From: an uncultured Chloroflexota bacterium
Lineage (GTDB): Bacteria; Chloroflexota; Limnocylindria; Limnocylindrales; CSP1-4
Direction of reading: 5' to 3'
Assembly: GCA_903822495.1 (NCBI GenBank)
Contig: CAIJPD010000045.1
Span: 121,580 to 185,579 of the forward strand
DNA: 64,000 nucleotides
A model generated the notes under the pieces. It was not told the DNA's origin, did no database searches, and saw only the letters and a list, made by a program, of their open reading frames with translations. Position 1 is the first letter of the stretch; each line of letters opens with the position of its first letter. The position numbers and the translations under genes were made by a program. Below, piece after piece: positions 1-9,593 of the stretch.

Positions 1-291
1 CGCCCGCTCCAGCGCGCCGCGGGTGCCCAGGTTGTGCTGGTGGACGGCGTGGCGGTGCTCTACGCGGAGCGCGGCGGCCGCTCTCTCCAGACCCTGCCCG
101 CGGCCGACGATCCCGTCGCGGCGGGGCTCGCGTTCGGGTCGTTGCGCGCCCTGCTGGGACCCGGCCGTGAGCGCGAGGTGATCATCGCCCGGGTGGACGG
201 CGCGCCGGTGGCCGATTCACCGTTCCGGGACACCCTGATTGATGCCGGGTTCGTCCCTGGCTACCGCGGCCTGGTGCTGCGCGACGCTTGA
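1..291 (+). CDS. Lhr-type ATP-dependent helicase, C-terminal fragment
   Basis: The reading frame is open from base 1, so this is the last 96 residues of a larger protein; the GTG at 34 used by the ORF track is internal. The fragment contains VVLVDG, ERGGRSL and a closing AGF...GLVLR pattern, which resembles the C-terminal domain of Lhr-family superfamily 2 DNA helicases (large helicase-related proteins acting in DNA repair). The helicase motor domains lie outside the window, so the assignment rests on this tail alone. It is followed by 206 bp without an obvious terminator before the MFS gene. Confidence 0.6.
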   Translation, partial: RPLQRAAGAQVVLVDGVAVLYAERGGRSLQTLPAADDPVAAGLAFGSLRALLGPGREREVIIARVDGAPVADSPFRDTLIDAGFVPGYRGLVLRDA

Positions 292-497
292 GCGCGGCTC
301 GGGGGGCCGGGCAAGGCCCGCGGGAGCGCGTGAGCAGCGCCAGCCGGGCGCGAGGCGACGGTCGGCACTCCCCGGCGGGACTTGCGGTGCGGCGTACGAT
401 TCGACCATGGCCGCGGAGTGATGGAGTGGCCCTCTCCGCGAACATGCTGTGGCGCCGGCAAGCTGGCGGCCGGCGCGTGCGGAAAGGGGATGCTCGC

Positions 498-1826
498 GTG
501 ATCAACACCGAGGCACTGCCCTCCAACTCGGATCGCCCCACCGCGGCGATGCCCACCACCCAGCTCGTCCGCCTTTCGCTGTACTGGCTCGGCCTGTCGA
601 CGATCTTCATCGGGCTCACCCAGATCCTCAGCGGGCGGATCCAGTTCGACAAGGAGAGCGGGCTCTATTCGCCCGGCTCCGAGGGCTCCACCCTGTTCGT
701 GCTGAACGCCGCGGGCGCCCTCATCGCCGCCCTCGTCCAGCCCACGATCGGCACCATCTCGGACTACACCGTCAGCCGCTGGGGGCGGCGCAAGCCGTAC
801 ATCTTCATCGGCTCGATCCTCGACCTGGTCTTCCTGCTGGGGATCGCCTCGTCGAACACCATCGTCGCCGTCGCGGCCTTCATGGTCCTGCTCCAGGTGA
901 GCGCCAACTTCGCCCAGGGCCCGTTCCAGGGCTACGTGCCGGATCTCGTCCCCGAACGCCAGGTCGGGCTGGCGTCCGCGCTCGTGGGGCTCTTCCAGAC
1001 GCTTGGCAACGCTGTTGGGTTCGGCATCGGCGCGGCAGCCGTCGCGATGGACAGCTTCTTCCTGGGCACCATGGCGCTGGGCGTGCTCGAGGTGGTCACG
1101 ATGGTGTCGGTGGTCTGGCGCGTGCAGGAAGGGCGCGCCCCCCGCTCCCGGGAAGGCCGGTCCTGGCCGGCGATCGCCCGCGAGGCGTGGGGGACCGACA
1201 TCCTCCGCGAGCGCTCCTTCATCTGGCTGGTCGGCTCTCGCTGGTTCTTCCTGATGGGCCCGAACATGCTGATCAACTTCTCCGTCTTCTTCTTTGCCCA
1301 GACCTTCGGCCTGTCGCAGAAGGAGACCGGTGAGGCCAGCCTCCCGGTACTCGCCGCGGTCGTCGTCGGGAACCTGCTCACGGTTCTACCCGCCGGCCGG
1401 ATCTCGGACCGGGTCGGTCGGAAGCCCGTGATCTACGCCGCCTGCGCGGTGGCGGGGGCGGGCATGCTGATCGTGGCCACCGCGCCCGTCATCCCCGTCG
1501 TCGTTGCCGGCTCGGTCCTCCTGGGCGCAGGGTCGGGCATGTTCCTGGCCGTCGACTGGGCGCTGATGACCGACATCATCCCCAAGGCTTCGTCGGGCCG
1601 CTACATGGGCATCAGCAACGTGGCCACGGCCACCTCCGGGATCGTCGCGCTCCTGGGCGGAGGTTGGCTGATGGACGCGGTCAACGCCGCCGCGGGCTAC
1701 GGGGCGGGTCCACGGGCCGCCTTCGTGCTGGCGGTCGTGTTCTTCGCTCTCGGCGCGCTCCTCCTCCGACCGGTCGTGGAGCCCAGGCGAGCCGCGGCCG
1801 TCGCTCCGGCGCGGGCGGTACCGTGA
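498..1826 (+). CDS. MFS transporter, SLC45/GPH-like
   Basis: A 442-residue major facilitator superfamily carrier with about 12 hydrophobic segments. The loop 2-3 signature is visible near residue 90 (SDYTVSRWGRRKPYI), and a second copy, GRISDRVGRKPVIY, lies after TM8, as expected for two six-helix halves. The Asp-rich TM1-TM2 region and DYTVSRWGRR resemble sugar/cation symporters of the SLC45 or glycoside-pentoside-hexuronide type; the substrate cannot be read from sequence. The ORF track starts at 288, but the GTG at 498 is preferred because AGGGGA lies about 8 nt upstream and the extra N-terminal residues look non-coding. An ATG at residue 18 is a later alternative. Confidence 0.8.
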   Translation: MINTEALPSNSDRPTAAMPTTQLVRLSLYWLGLSTIFIGLTQILSGRIQFDKESGLYSPGSEGSTLFVLNAAGALIAALVQPTIGTISDYTVSRWGRRKPYIFIGSILDLVFLLGIASSNTIVAVAAFMVLLQVSANFAQGPFQGYVPDLVPERQVGLASALVGLFQTLGNAVGFGIGAAAVAMDSFFLGTMALGVLEVVTMVSVVWRVQEGRAPRSREGRSWPAIAREAWGTDILRERSFIWLVGSRWFFLMGPNMLINFSVFFFAQTFGLSQKETGEASLPVLAAVVVGNLLTVLPAGRISDRVGRKPVIYAACAVAGAGMLIVATAPVIPVVVAGSVLLGAGSGMFLAVDWALMTDIIPKASSGRYMGISNVATATSGIVALLGGGWLMDAVNAAAGYGAGPRAAFVLAVVFFALGALLLRPVVEPRRAAAVAPARAVP

Positions 1827-1970
1827 CCCTGGAGGTGCGGCTCGACGCTCGTCCCTCGACGCTCGTCCGGCGCGTCGATCCCGGCAGCGCTGCCTTGGCC
1901 AACGCGGACCCCCGGGCCAGCGATCGAACCGGGTTGAGAGCGGAGCCAAGCCGGATCATGGGGGCGACGG

Positions 1971-3008
1971 ATGGCTGATGGAGCCCTTGGCAGACCGGTG
2001 ACGAGAGCCGTCGTGCTGACCCTGGTGCGGCAAGGGATCCTCGGACCTCGGGCAGCCGAGCGGGGGCTGGCCCTGGGAGCGATCACCCCGAATCGGCTTG
2101 CCTGGGCGCAGTTCCTGGATCGAGCCTTGCTCATCCTCGGTGTTGCGCTGGCAATCAGCGGGGTCTTCTTCTTCTTTGCCTACAACTGGCAGGGATTGAA
2201 CCACGTCGTGAAGCTGGGCCTGACGCAGGTGCTCGTGCTGGCGGCGGTGGTCTTCGTGCACCTGCGCGGGCTGGACGGCCTGCCCGGCAAGATCGGACTG
2301 ACCGTCGCCTCCCTGCTGGTCGGGGTCATGCTGGGTGTCTACGGGCAGGTCTACCAGACGGGCGCTGACAGCTACGAGCTGTTCATGACCTGGCTCCTGC
2401 TCATCCTCGGATGGATGGCGGTGTCGCAGTTCATGCCGGTCTGGTTCCTGGCCTACGTGCTGGCGCACCTGGCGATCGCCACGTACTGGAGCTCCTCGTA
2501 CTTCGGAGCCGTCACCGCCGGTCCTGTCAGCCTGGCGCTGATCCTGTTCATCTTCAACACCTTGGCCCTGACGGCCTGGGAGGTCGCGCGGCGCCGCCAC
2601 GTCACCTGGCTCGAAAGCCGGGCAACTCCCCGCGTCGTTGCCTTCGTCGCCTACCTCGTGATGGTGGCTCCCGTCCTCGCGCTGCTGTTCGGCCTGCTCC
2701 CTGTCTACATGGGCGACATCTGGGGCAGCGTGCTCCAGTTGAGCCCCATGGTCTATCTGCTCGGCACCGGGATCACGATCTACCTCTACGGCAGGAAGCT
2801 GCCCGATCTGTTCATGCTGGCGCTGGCCGCCTTCGGACTGGTTGCGGTGCTCTTCGGGGTAGCCGTCAAGTACCTGGTTGTCGACTCGCGAAGTGGTGGG
2901 GCAGAGAGCCTGCTACTGACGGCCCTCATCCTGATCGGCTTGACCGGGGCCGCGGTTCTCTGGCTGCGGCGCACATCCGAGGCCTGGGAGGCGGCAGATG
3001 GCGGCTGA
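1971..3008 (+). CDS. DUF2157 membrane protein
   Basis: A 345-residue protein with a short cytosolic N-terminus (GILGPRAAERGLALGAITP) followed by about ten hydrophobic helices, the first being ILGVALAISGVFFFFAYNW. This layout matches DUF2157 proteins, whose function is unknown. The stop overlaps the start of the DUF4401 gene by 11 nt, and a GDYXXLXY gene follows. That three-gene association is a recurring bacterial arrangement and strengthens the call. The 144 bp upstream of the ATG hold no feature I can name. Confidence 0.78.
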   Translation: MADGALGRPVTRAVVLTLVRQGILGPRAAERGLALGAITPNRLAWAQFLDRALLILGVALAISGVFFFFAYNWQGLNHVVKLGLTQVLVLAAVVFVHLRGLDGLPGKIGLTVASLLVGVMLGVYGQVYQTGADSYELFMTWLLLILGWMAVSQFMPVWFLAYVLAHLAIATYWSSSYFGAVTAGPVSLALILFIFNTLALTAWEVARRRHVTWLESRATPRVVAFVAYLVMVAPVLALLFGLLPVYMGDIWGSVLQLSPMVYLLGTGITIYLYGRKLPDLFMLALAAFGLVAVLFGVAVKYLVVDSRSGGAESLLLTALILIGLTGAAVLWLRRTSEAWEAADGG

Positions 3009-4083
3009 CAGGCCCACCGTCGAGCAGATGCTGGCCGGCCTGGCGGGCGAAGGTCTGTTCGACCTCGAGGGGCAGCCAGCGGTTGAGGCAGCCCTCGCCG
3101 CCGCGCCCCGCAAGGAGCGACCCTGGTATATCCGCGGGTGCATGGCCGTCAGCGCCTGGATCGCAGCGATCCTGATCGTCGCGGCGCTGACCCTCCTCAT
3201 GCCCCACCCGGAAGACAGGCTTCTCGTTGTCGGCGCCGTCCTCCTGATCGTCGCCATCGTTGTCCACAACGCGCTTGCCGCATCGGATTTCGCATCGCAG
3301 CTTGCGCTGGCGGTCAGCATTGCCGGTCAGCTATCGCTGGTCGCCGGCTTGTTGCTGACGCTCCATCTCGGTGTGGAGCCGATCCTGCTGATCACCATCC
3401 TGCTGCAGGTGGCGCTGGTTCTTGTCTACCGGGACTGGCTGCACCGCTTCCTGTCCACGCTGGTGATCATCGGTTGCCTCGCCGGGTATCTGTTCCTGAT
3501 CGAGCCCCGCCTCCAACTGGGCCTTGGGGTGCTCCTGGGGCTGCTCACCGCCCTGATCTGGGAGAAGGAGCTGGACTGGGCCGGGTCACGCCATCTCCTC
3601 GACATCCTGCCGCCGGCTGCGATGGGGATCACGCTGGGTGGGCTGGGCCTGGTCGCACCGCTGGTTGGGCGGACCCTCGAGGCTCTGGGTGGGGACTTCT
3701 GGTGGTTGCTCTCCGTTGGCCTGTGCGCGGTCCTGCTCTACCAGGAACACCGGATCATCGTGCGCCATGGATCCGCCGTCTCGACGACGGGTGCCCGGTT
3801 CGCTGCGGGGGTCACGGTCACGGTCGCGGCGCTGACGGTGTCGACACCGGGCCTGCTGCTGGCCGTGCTGGTGCTCGTGGTGGGCTTCCAGCACGGCAAC
3901 CGGGCGGTCTTCTGGGCGGCGGCTGCGTTCCTTGGCTGGTTCCTCGTCTTCTACTACTACAACCTGGCCCTGACCCTGCTCGTGAAGTCGATCGTGCTGT
4001 TCGGGAGTGGGCTCATGCTGCTCGCTGTCCGCTGGCTGGTGCAGCGCCAGCCCGGCGCGGAACGGCGGGTCGGATCCAGATGA
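2998..4083 (+). CDS. DUF4401 membrane protein
   Basis: A 361-residue integral membrane protein. An N-terminal segment of about 45 residues (VEQMLAGLAGEGL) precedes roughly ten transmembrane helices. Length, N-terminal segment and position between DUF2157 and GDYXXLXY genes support DUF4401. The family has no assigned biochemical role. The start overlaps the upstream gene by 11 nt, and the stop forms an ATGA overlap with the next start, indicating translational coupling. Confidence 0.75.
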   Translation: MAADRPTVEQMLAGLAGEGLFDLEGQPAVEAALAAAPRKERPWYIRGCMAVSAWIAAILIVAALTLLMPHPEDRLLVVGAVLLIVAIVVHNALAASDFASQLALAVSIAGQLSLVAGLLLTLHLGVEPILLITILLQVALVLVYRDWLHRFLSTLVIIGCLAGYLFLIEPRLQLGLGVLLGLLTALIWEKELDWAGSRHLLDILPPAAMGITLGGLGLVAPLVGRTLEALGGDFWWLLSVGLCAVLLYQEHRIIVRHGSAVSTTGARFAAGVTVTVAALTVSTPGLLLAVLVLVVGFQHGNRAVFWAAAAFLGWFLVFYYYNLALTLLVKSIVLFGSGLMLLAVRWLVQRQPGAERRVGSR

Positions 4084-4574
4084 ACGGCCGCCGCAAGCTG
4101 TTCGTGTGGATCTTCGCCGGGCTCATCCTGCTCACCGGCAATGTGCTGATCTACGGCAAGGAGCAGGTGATCGCCAACGGACGGACCGTCTACCTCCGCC
4201 TGGCGCCCGTCGACCCTCGCTCCCTGGTCCAGGGCGACTACATGGCCCTGCGCTATGCGCACCCGTTCTCGTTCGAGATTCCGGACAGCGGGTCCCTGGT
4301 GGTCCGCCTCGATGAGCGCGACATCGGGAGCATCGTGCGCATTCATGACCCTGGCGTCGCACTGGGTTCGGATGAGCACCTGATGAGGTTCCGACGGGGC
4401 CAGGGCTTTCGGGCGGTCGACATCGGGGCGCAATCCTTCTTCTTCGAGGAAGGCACGGGAAGTCGCTACGCGGCCGCGGCCTATGGCGAGCTGCGCCTGG
4501 CGTCAGACGGCGCTGTCGTGCTCGTCGCGCTGCGTGATAGCCAGCTCAATCTCCTCGGCGACGTCTACCGGTAG
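4080..4574 (+). CDS. GDYXXLXY family protein
   Basis: A 164-residue protein with one N-terminal membrane segment (LFVWIFAGLILLTGNVLIYG) and a predicted extracytoplasmic domain. It carries the family signature GDYMALRY near residue 50, preceded by LRLAPVDPRSLVQ. The ATG at 4080 overlaps the preceding stop as ATGA; the longer ORF beginning at 3138 is a shadow of the DUF4401 gene. It is probably a membrane-anchored partner of the two polytopic proteins upstream; no activity is known. Confidence 0.85.
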   Translation: MNGRRKLFVWIFAGLILLTGNVLIYGKEQVIANGRTVYLRLAPVDPRSLVQGDYMALRYAHPFSFEIPDSGSLVVRLDERDIGSIVRIHDPGVALGSDEHLMRFRRGQGFRAVDIGAQSFFFEEGTGSRYAAAAYGELRLASDGAVVLVALRDSQLNLLGDVYR

Positions 4575-4654
4575 CCTCGCGAATCGCGGGTCGGCCGAGT
4601 TCTTCGCGGGCCGGGATGCCAGCCTGTGACGGCCTCCGCGCGCCCCGTCCGCCC

Positions 4655-4660
4655 TATAAT
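4655..4660 (+). promoter_or_regulatory. Possible -10 element upstream of channel gene
   Basis: A perfect TATAAT in an otherwise GC-rich 213-bp intergenic region, 128 nt upstream of the channel start. No convincing -35 hexamer is present at 16-18 nt, so this is a weak promoter call. Confidence 0.35.
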
Positions 4661-4787
4661 CTCGCGAGCCGGCACCGGAGCAGCCAGCATCGGATCACGA
4701 TGGTCATCGCCGGTTCGGTGGCCGACGGGCGGCCGGTCGTGGCCGGTCGGGCGTGGACGGCGTCTTCGGCGGGGACCGGGAGGCACG

Positions 4788-6692
4788 ATGGACCAGGTGA
4801 CCTGGCGGGACCGGGCCCGCTACGCCTTCGACAACGTCATGGCGCGCGGGACACGTGCGCTCATCGTGGGCCTGTTCTCGCTGACCCTCGTGGCGATCCT
4901 CCTGTTGGCGGTCCTGATCACGATCACGGGCGTCGCCGACGACCAGGGCCTGGACTTCGCCACGATCGTGTGGCGCAACCTGCTCCGGACCCTCGACGCC
5001 GGCACGATGGGCGGCGACGAGGGCAGCAGCGGGTTCCTCGGCGCGATGCTCGTGATCACGCTCCTCGGCATCTTCGTGACCAGCACCCTGATCGGCATCA
5101 TCAACGCCGGGATCCAGGATCGACTCACGGACCTGCGCAAGGGACGCAGCCGCGTGATCGAGCGCGACCATACCCTGATCCTGGGCTGGTCCCAGCAGGT
5201 CCACACCGTGATCGCCGAGCTGATCGTCGCCAACGGCAATCACCGCGGGCGGGCCATTGTCATCCTCGCCGAGCGGGACCCGATCGAGATGGAGGAGGAA
5301 GTCCGGGCTCGCCTGGGCCCTGCTGGCACCAGCGGCACGCGGCTCGTCTTCCGATCCGGGAGCCCGATGGAGGTCGCCGACCTGGCGATCGCCAGCGTCC
5401 AGACGTCGCGCTCGATCGTGGTCCTGGCGCCCGAGACGGACGACCCCGACCCCGACGTCATCAAGGCCATCCTGGCAATCACCAGCCACGCCGTCCGGCG
5501 CCGCGTCGCGCCGTACCACATCGTCGCCGAGCTCCAGGATCGGGCGAACCTGCGGGTTGCGCAGATGGTGGGCCGGGACGAGGTGGAGCTGATCCTCGCC
5601 GGGGACGTGATCGCCCGTATCGCGGCCCAGACCTGTCGCCAGTCGGGCCTCTCCATCGTCTACCAGGAGCTGCTGGACTTCAGCGGTGACGAGATCTACA
5701 TGACGAGCGCCGACGACTTCCAGGGCCGGAGCTATGGCGACGTGCTCACGGCCTTCGTGGATGCATCGCCCATCGGGCTCCTGGTGCCGGGAGGTGGCCC
5801 CCGGCTCAATCCGCCCGCCGACACCGTCATCGGGCCCGGCGACCGGCTGGTCGTCATCGCAGCGGACGACGACCGCATCACCCGGGGGTCGTCCACGGTG
5901 AATGCCGTGGACGAGGCACTCCTGGCGATGCCCGTGCCGCGCGCCGAACGGCCGGAGCGAACGCTGATCCTGGGCTGGAACCGCCGGGCGCCGGCCCTGG
6001 TGCGGGAGCTCGATCGCTACGCGCCTGCCGGCAGCACCGTGACCGTGGTTGCGCCTGCCGCGGCCGATGACGCGGGGCTGGCCGGGCTCGGCGCGCTGCT
6101 GGTGCGCCAGGGTCTGGAGGTCCGGACCGCCGATTCGGCCGATCGGTCCGTCCTGGATGCACTGGGCGTCGAGGTCTTCGATCACATCGTGGTCCTGTGC
6201 GAGTCGGACCACCTCGACGTGTCGCGCGCCGACGCCCGCACGCTGATCACGCTCCTCCACCTGCGCGACATCGCATCGCGCCTGGGGCGGGACTTCTCGA
6301 TCGTCAGCGAGATGCTCGACCTTCGTGATCGGGCGCTGGCCGAGGTCGCCCGCGCCGACGACTTCATCGTCAGCGATCGCCTCATCAGCCTGATGATCGC
6401 CCAGGTCTCGGAGAACAAGCATCTCAACGCCGTCTTCGCGGACATCCTCGACCCGGAGGGCTCGGAGATCTACCTGAAGCCCGCGGCAGACTACGTCGTC
6501 ACGGATCGGCCTGTCCCGTACGCGGCGGTCGTGGAGGCGGCGAGACGGCGCGGCGAGACCGCCATCGGCTATCGGGTGGCGGCCGACCAGGGCAAGGCCG
6601 ACGCGGGTTATGGAGTTCGGCTCAACCCCCGCAAGGACGCGGACGTGGCCTTCGCCGCCGGGGACCGGGTGATCGTCCTGGCGGAGGACTGA
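4788..6692 (+). CDS. CASTOR/POLLUX-like ion channel with two RCK domains
   Basis: A 634-residue membrane protein. Two transmembrane helices (about residues 24-46 and 83-106) flank a pore-like loop containing LDAGTMGGDEG, resembling the DAG-containing filter of plant CASTOR/POLLUX channels rather than the TVGYG filter of K+ channels. Two cytosolic Rossmann-like RCK/TrkA-N domains follow, beginning HTLILGW near residue 126 and RTLILGWNRR near residue 387. It probably mediates cation flux gated by a nucleotide or ion ligand; selectivity is not deducible. The ATG at 4788 is chosen over the upstream in-frame start because GGGAGG lies just upstream and homology begins there. Confidence 0.8.
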   Translation: MDQVTWRDRARYAFDNVMARGTRALIVGLFSLTLVAILLLAVLITITGVADDQGLDFATIVWRNLLRTLDAGTMGGDEGSSGFLGAMLVITLLGIFVTSTLIGIINAGIQDRLTDLRKGRSRVIERDHTLILGWSQQVHTVIAELIVANGNHRGRAIVILAERDPIEMEEEVRARLGPAGTSGTRLVFRSGSPMEVADLAIASVQTSRSIVVLAPETDDPDPDVIKAILAITSHAVRRRVAPYHIVAELQDRANLRVAQMVGRDEVELILAGDVIARIAAQTCRQSGLSIVYQELLDFSGDEIYMTSADDFQGRSYGDVLTAFVDASPIGLLVPGGGPRLNPPADTVIGPGDRLVVIAADDDRITRGSSTVNAVDEALLAMPVPRAERPERTLILGWNRRAPALVRELDRYAPAGSTVTVVAPAAADDAGLAGLGALLVRQGLEVRTADSADRSVLDALGVEVFDHIVVLCESDHLDVSRADARTLITLLHLRDIASRLGRDFSIVSEMLDLRDRALAEVARADDFIVSDRLISLMIAQVSENKHLNAVFADILDPEGSEIYLKPAADYVVTDRPVPYAAVVEAARRRGETAIGYRVAADQGKADAGYGVRLNPRKDADVAFAAGDRVIVLAED

Positions 6693-6755
6693 CCGACAGG
6701 TTGCGCCGGGGGCGCCGGCGGGGCCAACGGCCATCGGGGCCGGCGGCCGCGAGCG

Positions 6756-9593
6756 TCAGGCCTGCTCGCGCTCCCGCATCGCGCGCCAGACCGTCCAGGC
6801 GTTGAGCGGCAGGTCGCGGAACGAGGCGCCGGTGGCCGCCGCCACGGCGTTGGCGATCGCCGGGGCGACCGTGATGATCGAGCTCTCGCCCAGCCCCTTG
6901 GCGCCAAACGGCCCCGGCCCGTCGCCGCGCTCCAGCGCGAGCACGGTGAAGTCCGACGGCACGTCCGTGGTCCGCGGCACACGGTAGTCCACCAGCGACG
7001 GGTTCAGGAAGGAACCATCCTCGAACTGGCTGTCCTCGAACAGCGCGTGGCCAAAGGCCATGACAGCCCCGCCCTCTTCCTGGCCGTGGGCCGTGAGCGG
7101 GTTGATGATCCGGCCCACGTCCGAGACGGTCACGTAGCGCAGGACCTCCACCTCGCCGGTCTCGGCGTCAACGGCGACCAGCGCCGCCCCCACCGAACCC
7201 TCCCAGTAGCCGGCGCGCATCCCGAAGTTGGTGGGCGCCTCCGGGTTCTCGGGGACAAAGTCGCCGACGCCGATGACCTCGCCGCCGAAGCCGGCGCCGG
7301 GCGCCTTGAGCAGGGCGCCGATCGACATCGGCTTGGGGCCGCCGGTGATGGCCCCGCCCGCCAGGCGGAGGGTTGCGGGGTCCACGCCCAGCAGCCGCGC
7401 GGCCGCTGCGATGGCCCGCGAGGCCGCGTCCTGGGCCGCCCGCTGGGCCGCCACGCCCAGGTGGACGGTGGAGCGGCTCGATGACGTCCGCTGGTCAAAC
7501 GGCGTGACGGCCGTGTCGGGCGTGGTCACGCGGACTCGCTCGGCCGCGATCCCGAGGGTCTCGGCGACCACCATCGCGAGCATCGTCAGCGTGCCCTGGC
7601 CGATCTCCACGGAGCTGGCGAGGACCGTCGCAGAGCCGTCGGCATGGAGGCGAACGATGGCCGCGGAGGGCAGGTTGCCGCTCGCGGTGTTCTTGAGGCC
7701 GATCGCATAGCCGGCCCCGCGCAGCCGGGTGTCGCCCGGCGCCACGGGGTGTGGCCGCGCCATCTCCTCCTGCGCGATCCGGAGCTGCTCCGGCAGGTCG
7801 CAGTCCAGGGGCAGGTCGCCCACCACGAAGTCGTCGCCCAGGCCCAGGAGGTTCCGCTTTCGAAACTCGACCGGGTCCATGCCCAGGCCCGCGGCGATCT
7901 CGTCCATGTGCCGCTCGCACGCGAAGATCGGCTGGCTGGCCCCGAAGCCGCGGTACGCGCCCGCGGGGACCTTGTTGGTGTACACCGCCAGCGCATCGAC
8001 GCGGAGGTTGGGGATCCGGTACGGCCCTGGGGCGCGGTAGCCCGCCTGGCGGACCACCCGCGGGCCCTGGTCCGCGTAGGCGCCCGTGTCGAACACGATC
8101 TCGATCTTCCTGGCGAGGATCTGGCCGCCGTGCGTGACGCCGGTGGTGAAGCGCATGGTGGCCGCATGGCGGACGACGGTCCGGAATGACTCCTCGTGGC
8201 CGTATTCCAGCCGAACCGGGCGGCCGATGATCCAGGCAACTCCCGCACTGAGCGGCAGGACGCTGGCGTACTCCTTGCCGCCAAACGAGCCGCCCACGTA
8301 TGGGATCACCACGCGCACGGCCGATTCCGGGAGGCCCAGCAGGTCGCCGACCAGCTTGGACATCAGGTACGGGTACTGGTTGGACCCGTGGATGGTGATG
8401 CCCCCGGGGGTGGGGATTGCGGTGGCAACCTGGTTTTCGATCGCCGCGTGGGTGATGGTCGGGACCGTGTAGGTGCCTTCGAAGACGCGATCGGCCACGG
8501 CCAGTGCCGCGTCCACATCGCCACGGGCGTCGTGGTATTGCCCGGCGATGTTGCGGGTGGGCTGCCAGCCATCGGCCCATGCGCCACCAAACTCGCCCTT
8601 GGCGGCGGTCGCGTGCAGGCGCGGGGCCTCGTCGCCCATGGCGGCCACCACGTCGACGATCCGGGGCAGGTCCTCGATCTCCACGCGGACCAGGCGCGCG
8701 GCGCGCCGGGCGGTGCCGGCGTCGCGGGCGACCACGACGGCGATGGGCTCCCCCTCGTAGCGGACCACGCCGTCGGCGAGGAGCGGGCAGTCGCGGACGA
8801 CGGGTCCGTAGTGGGTGCCCTTGAGGCCGGCCCTGAGATCGGCGAAGGTGAGCACCCGCAGCACGCCGGGGACGGCCAGCGCCTCGGCGGCGTGGATGGC
8901 CTCGATCCGCCCGTGGGGGACGTCCGAACGGACCACGGCCCCATGGAGCAGCCCCGCCACGGCGAGGTCGCCGACGAAGGCGGCGGCCCCGGTGACCTTG
9001 ACCCGGGCATCCACCCGGGGGACGGGGGAGCCGATGACGGTGAAGCCCGGCGTGGGCCCGGCGTGTTCATCCGGGGCATGCTGGGCATTCGCGGCGCCTC
9101 CGGCCGGCCCGCCGGCCGCGGTGGCCCTGGCCGCGTCGAGCACCGCCGCGACGATCGGCCGGTAGCCGGTGCAGCGGCAGATGTTGCCTTCCAGCGCGGA
9201 CTTGACCTGCGACTCGTTGGGCGAGGGGTTCCGCGCCAGCAGCTCGGTGGCCGCCGCCAGGAAGCCCGGCGTGCAGTACCCGCACTGGAGCGCCCCGTGT
9301 CGGACGAAGGAGTCCTGCAGCGCGGATAGTCTCCCGTCCGGCCCCGCCAGGCCTTCCACCGTCGTGATCGCCGCCCCGTCGGCATCGGCCGCCAGGGTGG
9401 TGCAGGAGGAGGCCGAGCGGCCGTCGACCAGGACCGTGCACGCCCCGCAGATCCCCATCGCGCAGGAGACCTTGGTGCCGGTCAGCCCCAGGTCCTCGCG
9501 CACCAGCTCGGCCAGGGTCCGGCCCGCCGGGATCTCCAGGCTCACCGGGAGGCCGTTGACCATGGCACTGAAGCCGATGTCGTGCCCGCTCAT
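6756..9593 (-). CDS. Molybdenum hydroxylase, fused 2Fe-2S and Mo subunits
   Basis: A 945-residue xanthine dehydrogenase-family polypeptide. Residues 1-165 form the small iron-sulfur subunit, with plant-ferredoxin cysteines (CAMGICGAC) and the second cluster motifs CGYCTPG and CRCTGYRP. From about residue 185 to the end is the large molybdopterin-binding subunit, with GGSFGGKE, AGAYRGFGASQ and the near-C-terminal GAKGLGES that supplies the catalytic Glu. The AYRGFG motif differs from the AYxCSFR loop of form I CO dehydrogenase, so CO oxidation is not predicted; an aldehyde or N-heterocycle substrate is more likely. The start overlaps the FAD-subunit stop by 4 nt. In most bacteria the two parts are separate genes. 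Confidence 0.88.
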   Translation of the reverse strand: MSGHDIGFSAMVNGLPVSLEIPAGRTLAELVREDLGLTGTKVSCAMGICGACTVLVDGRSASSCTTLAADADGAAITTVEGLAGPDGRLSALQDSFVRHGALQCGYCTPGFLAAATELLARNPSPNESQVKSALEGNICRCTGYRPIVAAVLDAARATAAGGPAGGAANAQHAPDEHAGPTPGFTVIGSPVPRVDARVKVTGAAAFVGDLAVAGLLHGAVVRSDVPHGRIEAIHAAEALAVPGVLRVLTFADLRAGLKGTHYGPVVRDCPLLADGVVRYEGEPIAVVVARDAGTARRAARLVRVEIEDLPRIVDVVAAMGDEAPRLHATAAKGEFGGAWADGWQPTRNIAGQYHDARGDVDAALAVADRVFEGTYTVPTITHAAIENQVATAIPTPGGITIHGSNQYPYLMSKLVGDLLGLPESAVRVVIPYVGGSFGGKEYASVLPLSAGVAWIIGRPVRLEYGHEESFRTVVRHAATMRFTTGVTHGGQILARKIEIVFDTGAYADQGPRVVRQAGYRAPGPYRIPNLRVDALAVYTNKVPAGAYRGFGASQPIFACERHMDEIAAGLGMDPVEFRKRNLLGLGDDFVVGDLPLDCDLPEQLRIAQEEMARPHPVAPGDTRLRGAGYAIGLKNTASGNLPSAAIVRLHADGSATVLASSVEIGQGTLTMLAMVVAETLGIAAERVRVTTPDTAVTPFDQRTSSSRSTVHLGVAAQRAAQDAASRAIAAAARLLGVDPATLRLAGGAITGGPKPMSIGALLKAPGAGFGGEVIGVGDFVPENPEAPTNFGMRAGYWEGSVGAALVAVDAETGEVEVLRYVTVSDVGRIINPLTAHGQEEGGAVMAFGHALFEDSQFEDGSFLNPSLVDYRVPRTTDVPSDFTVLALERGDGPGPFGAKGLGESSIITVAPAIANAVAAATGASFRDLPLNAWTVWRAMREREQA

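Noticed and set aside
4704-6734. 676-residue minus-strand ORF
   Set aside because: Shadow of the CASTOR/POLLUX-like channel gene.
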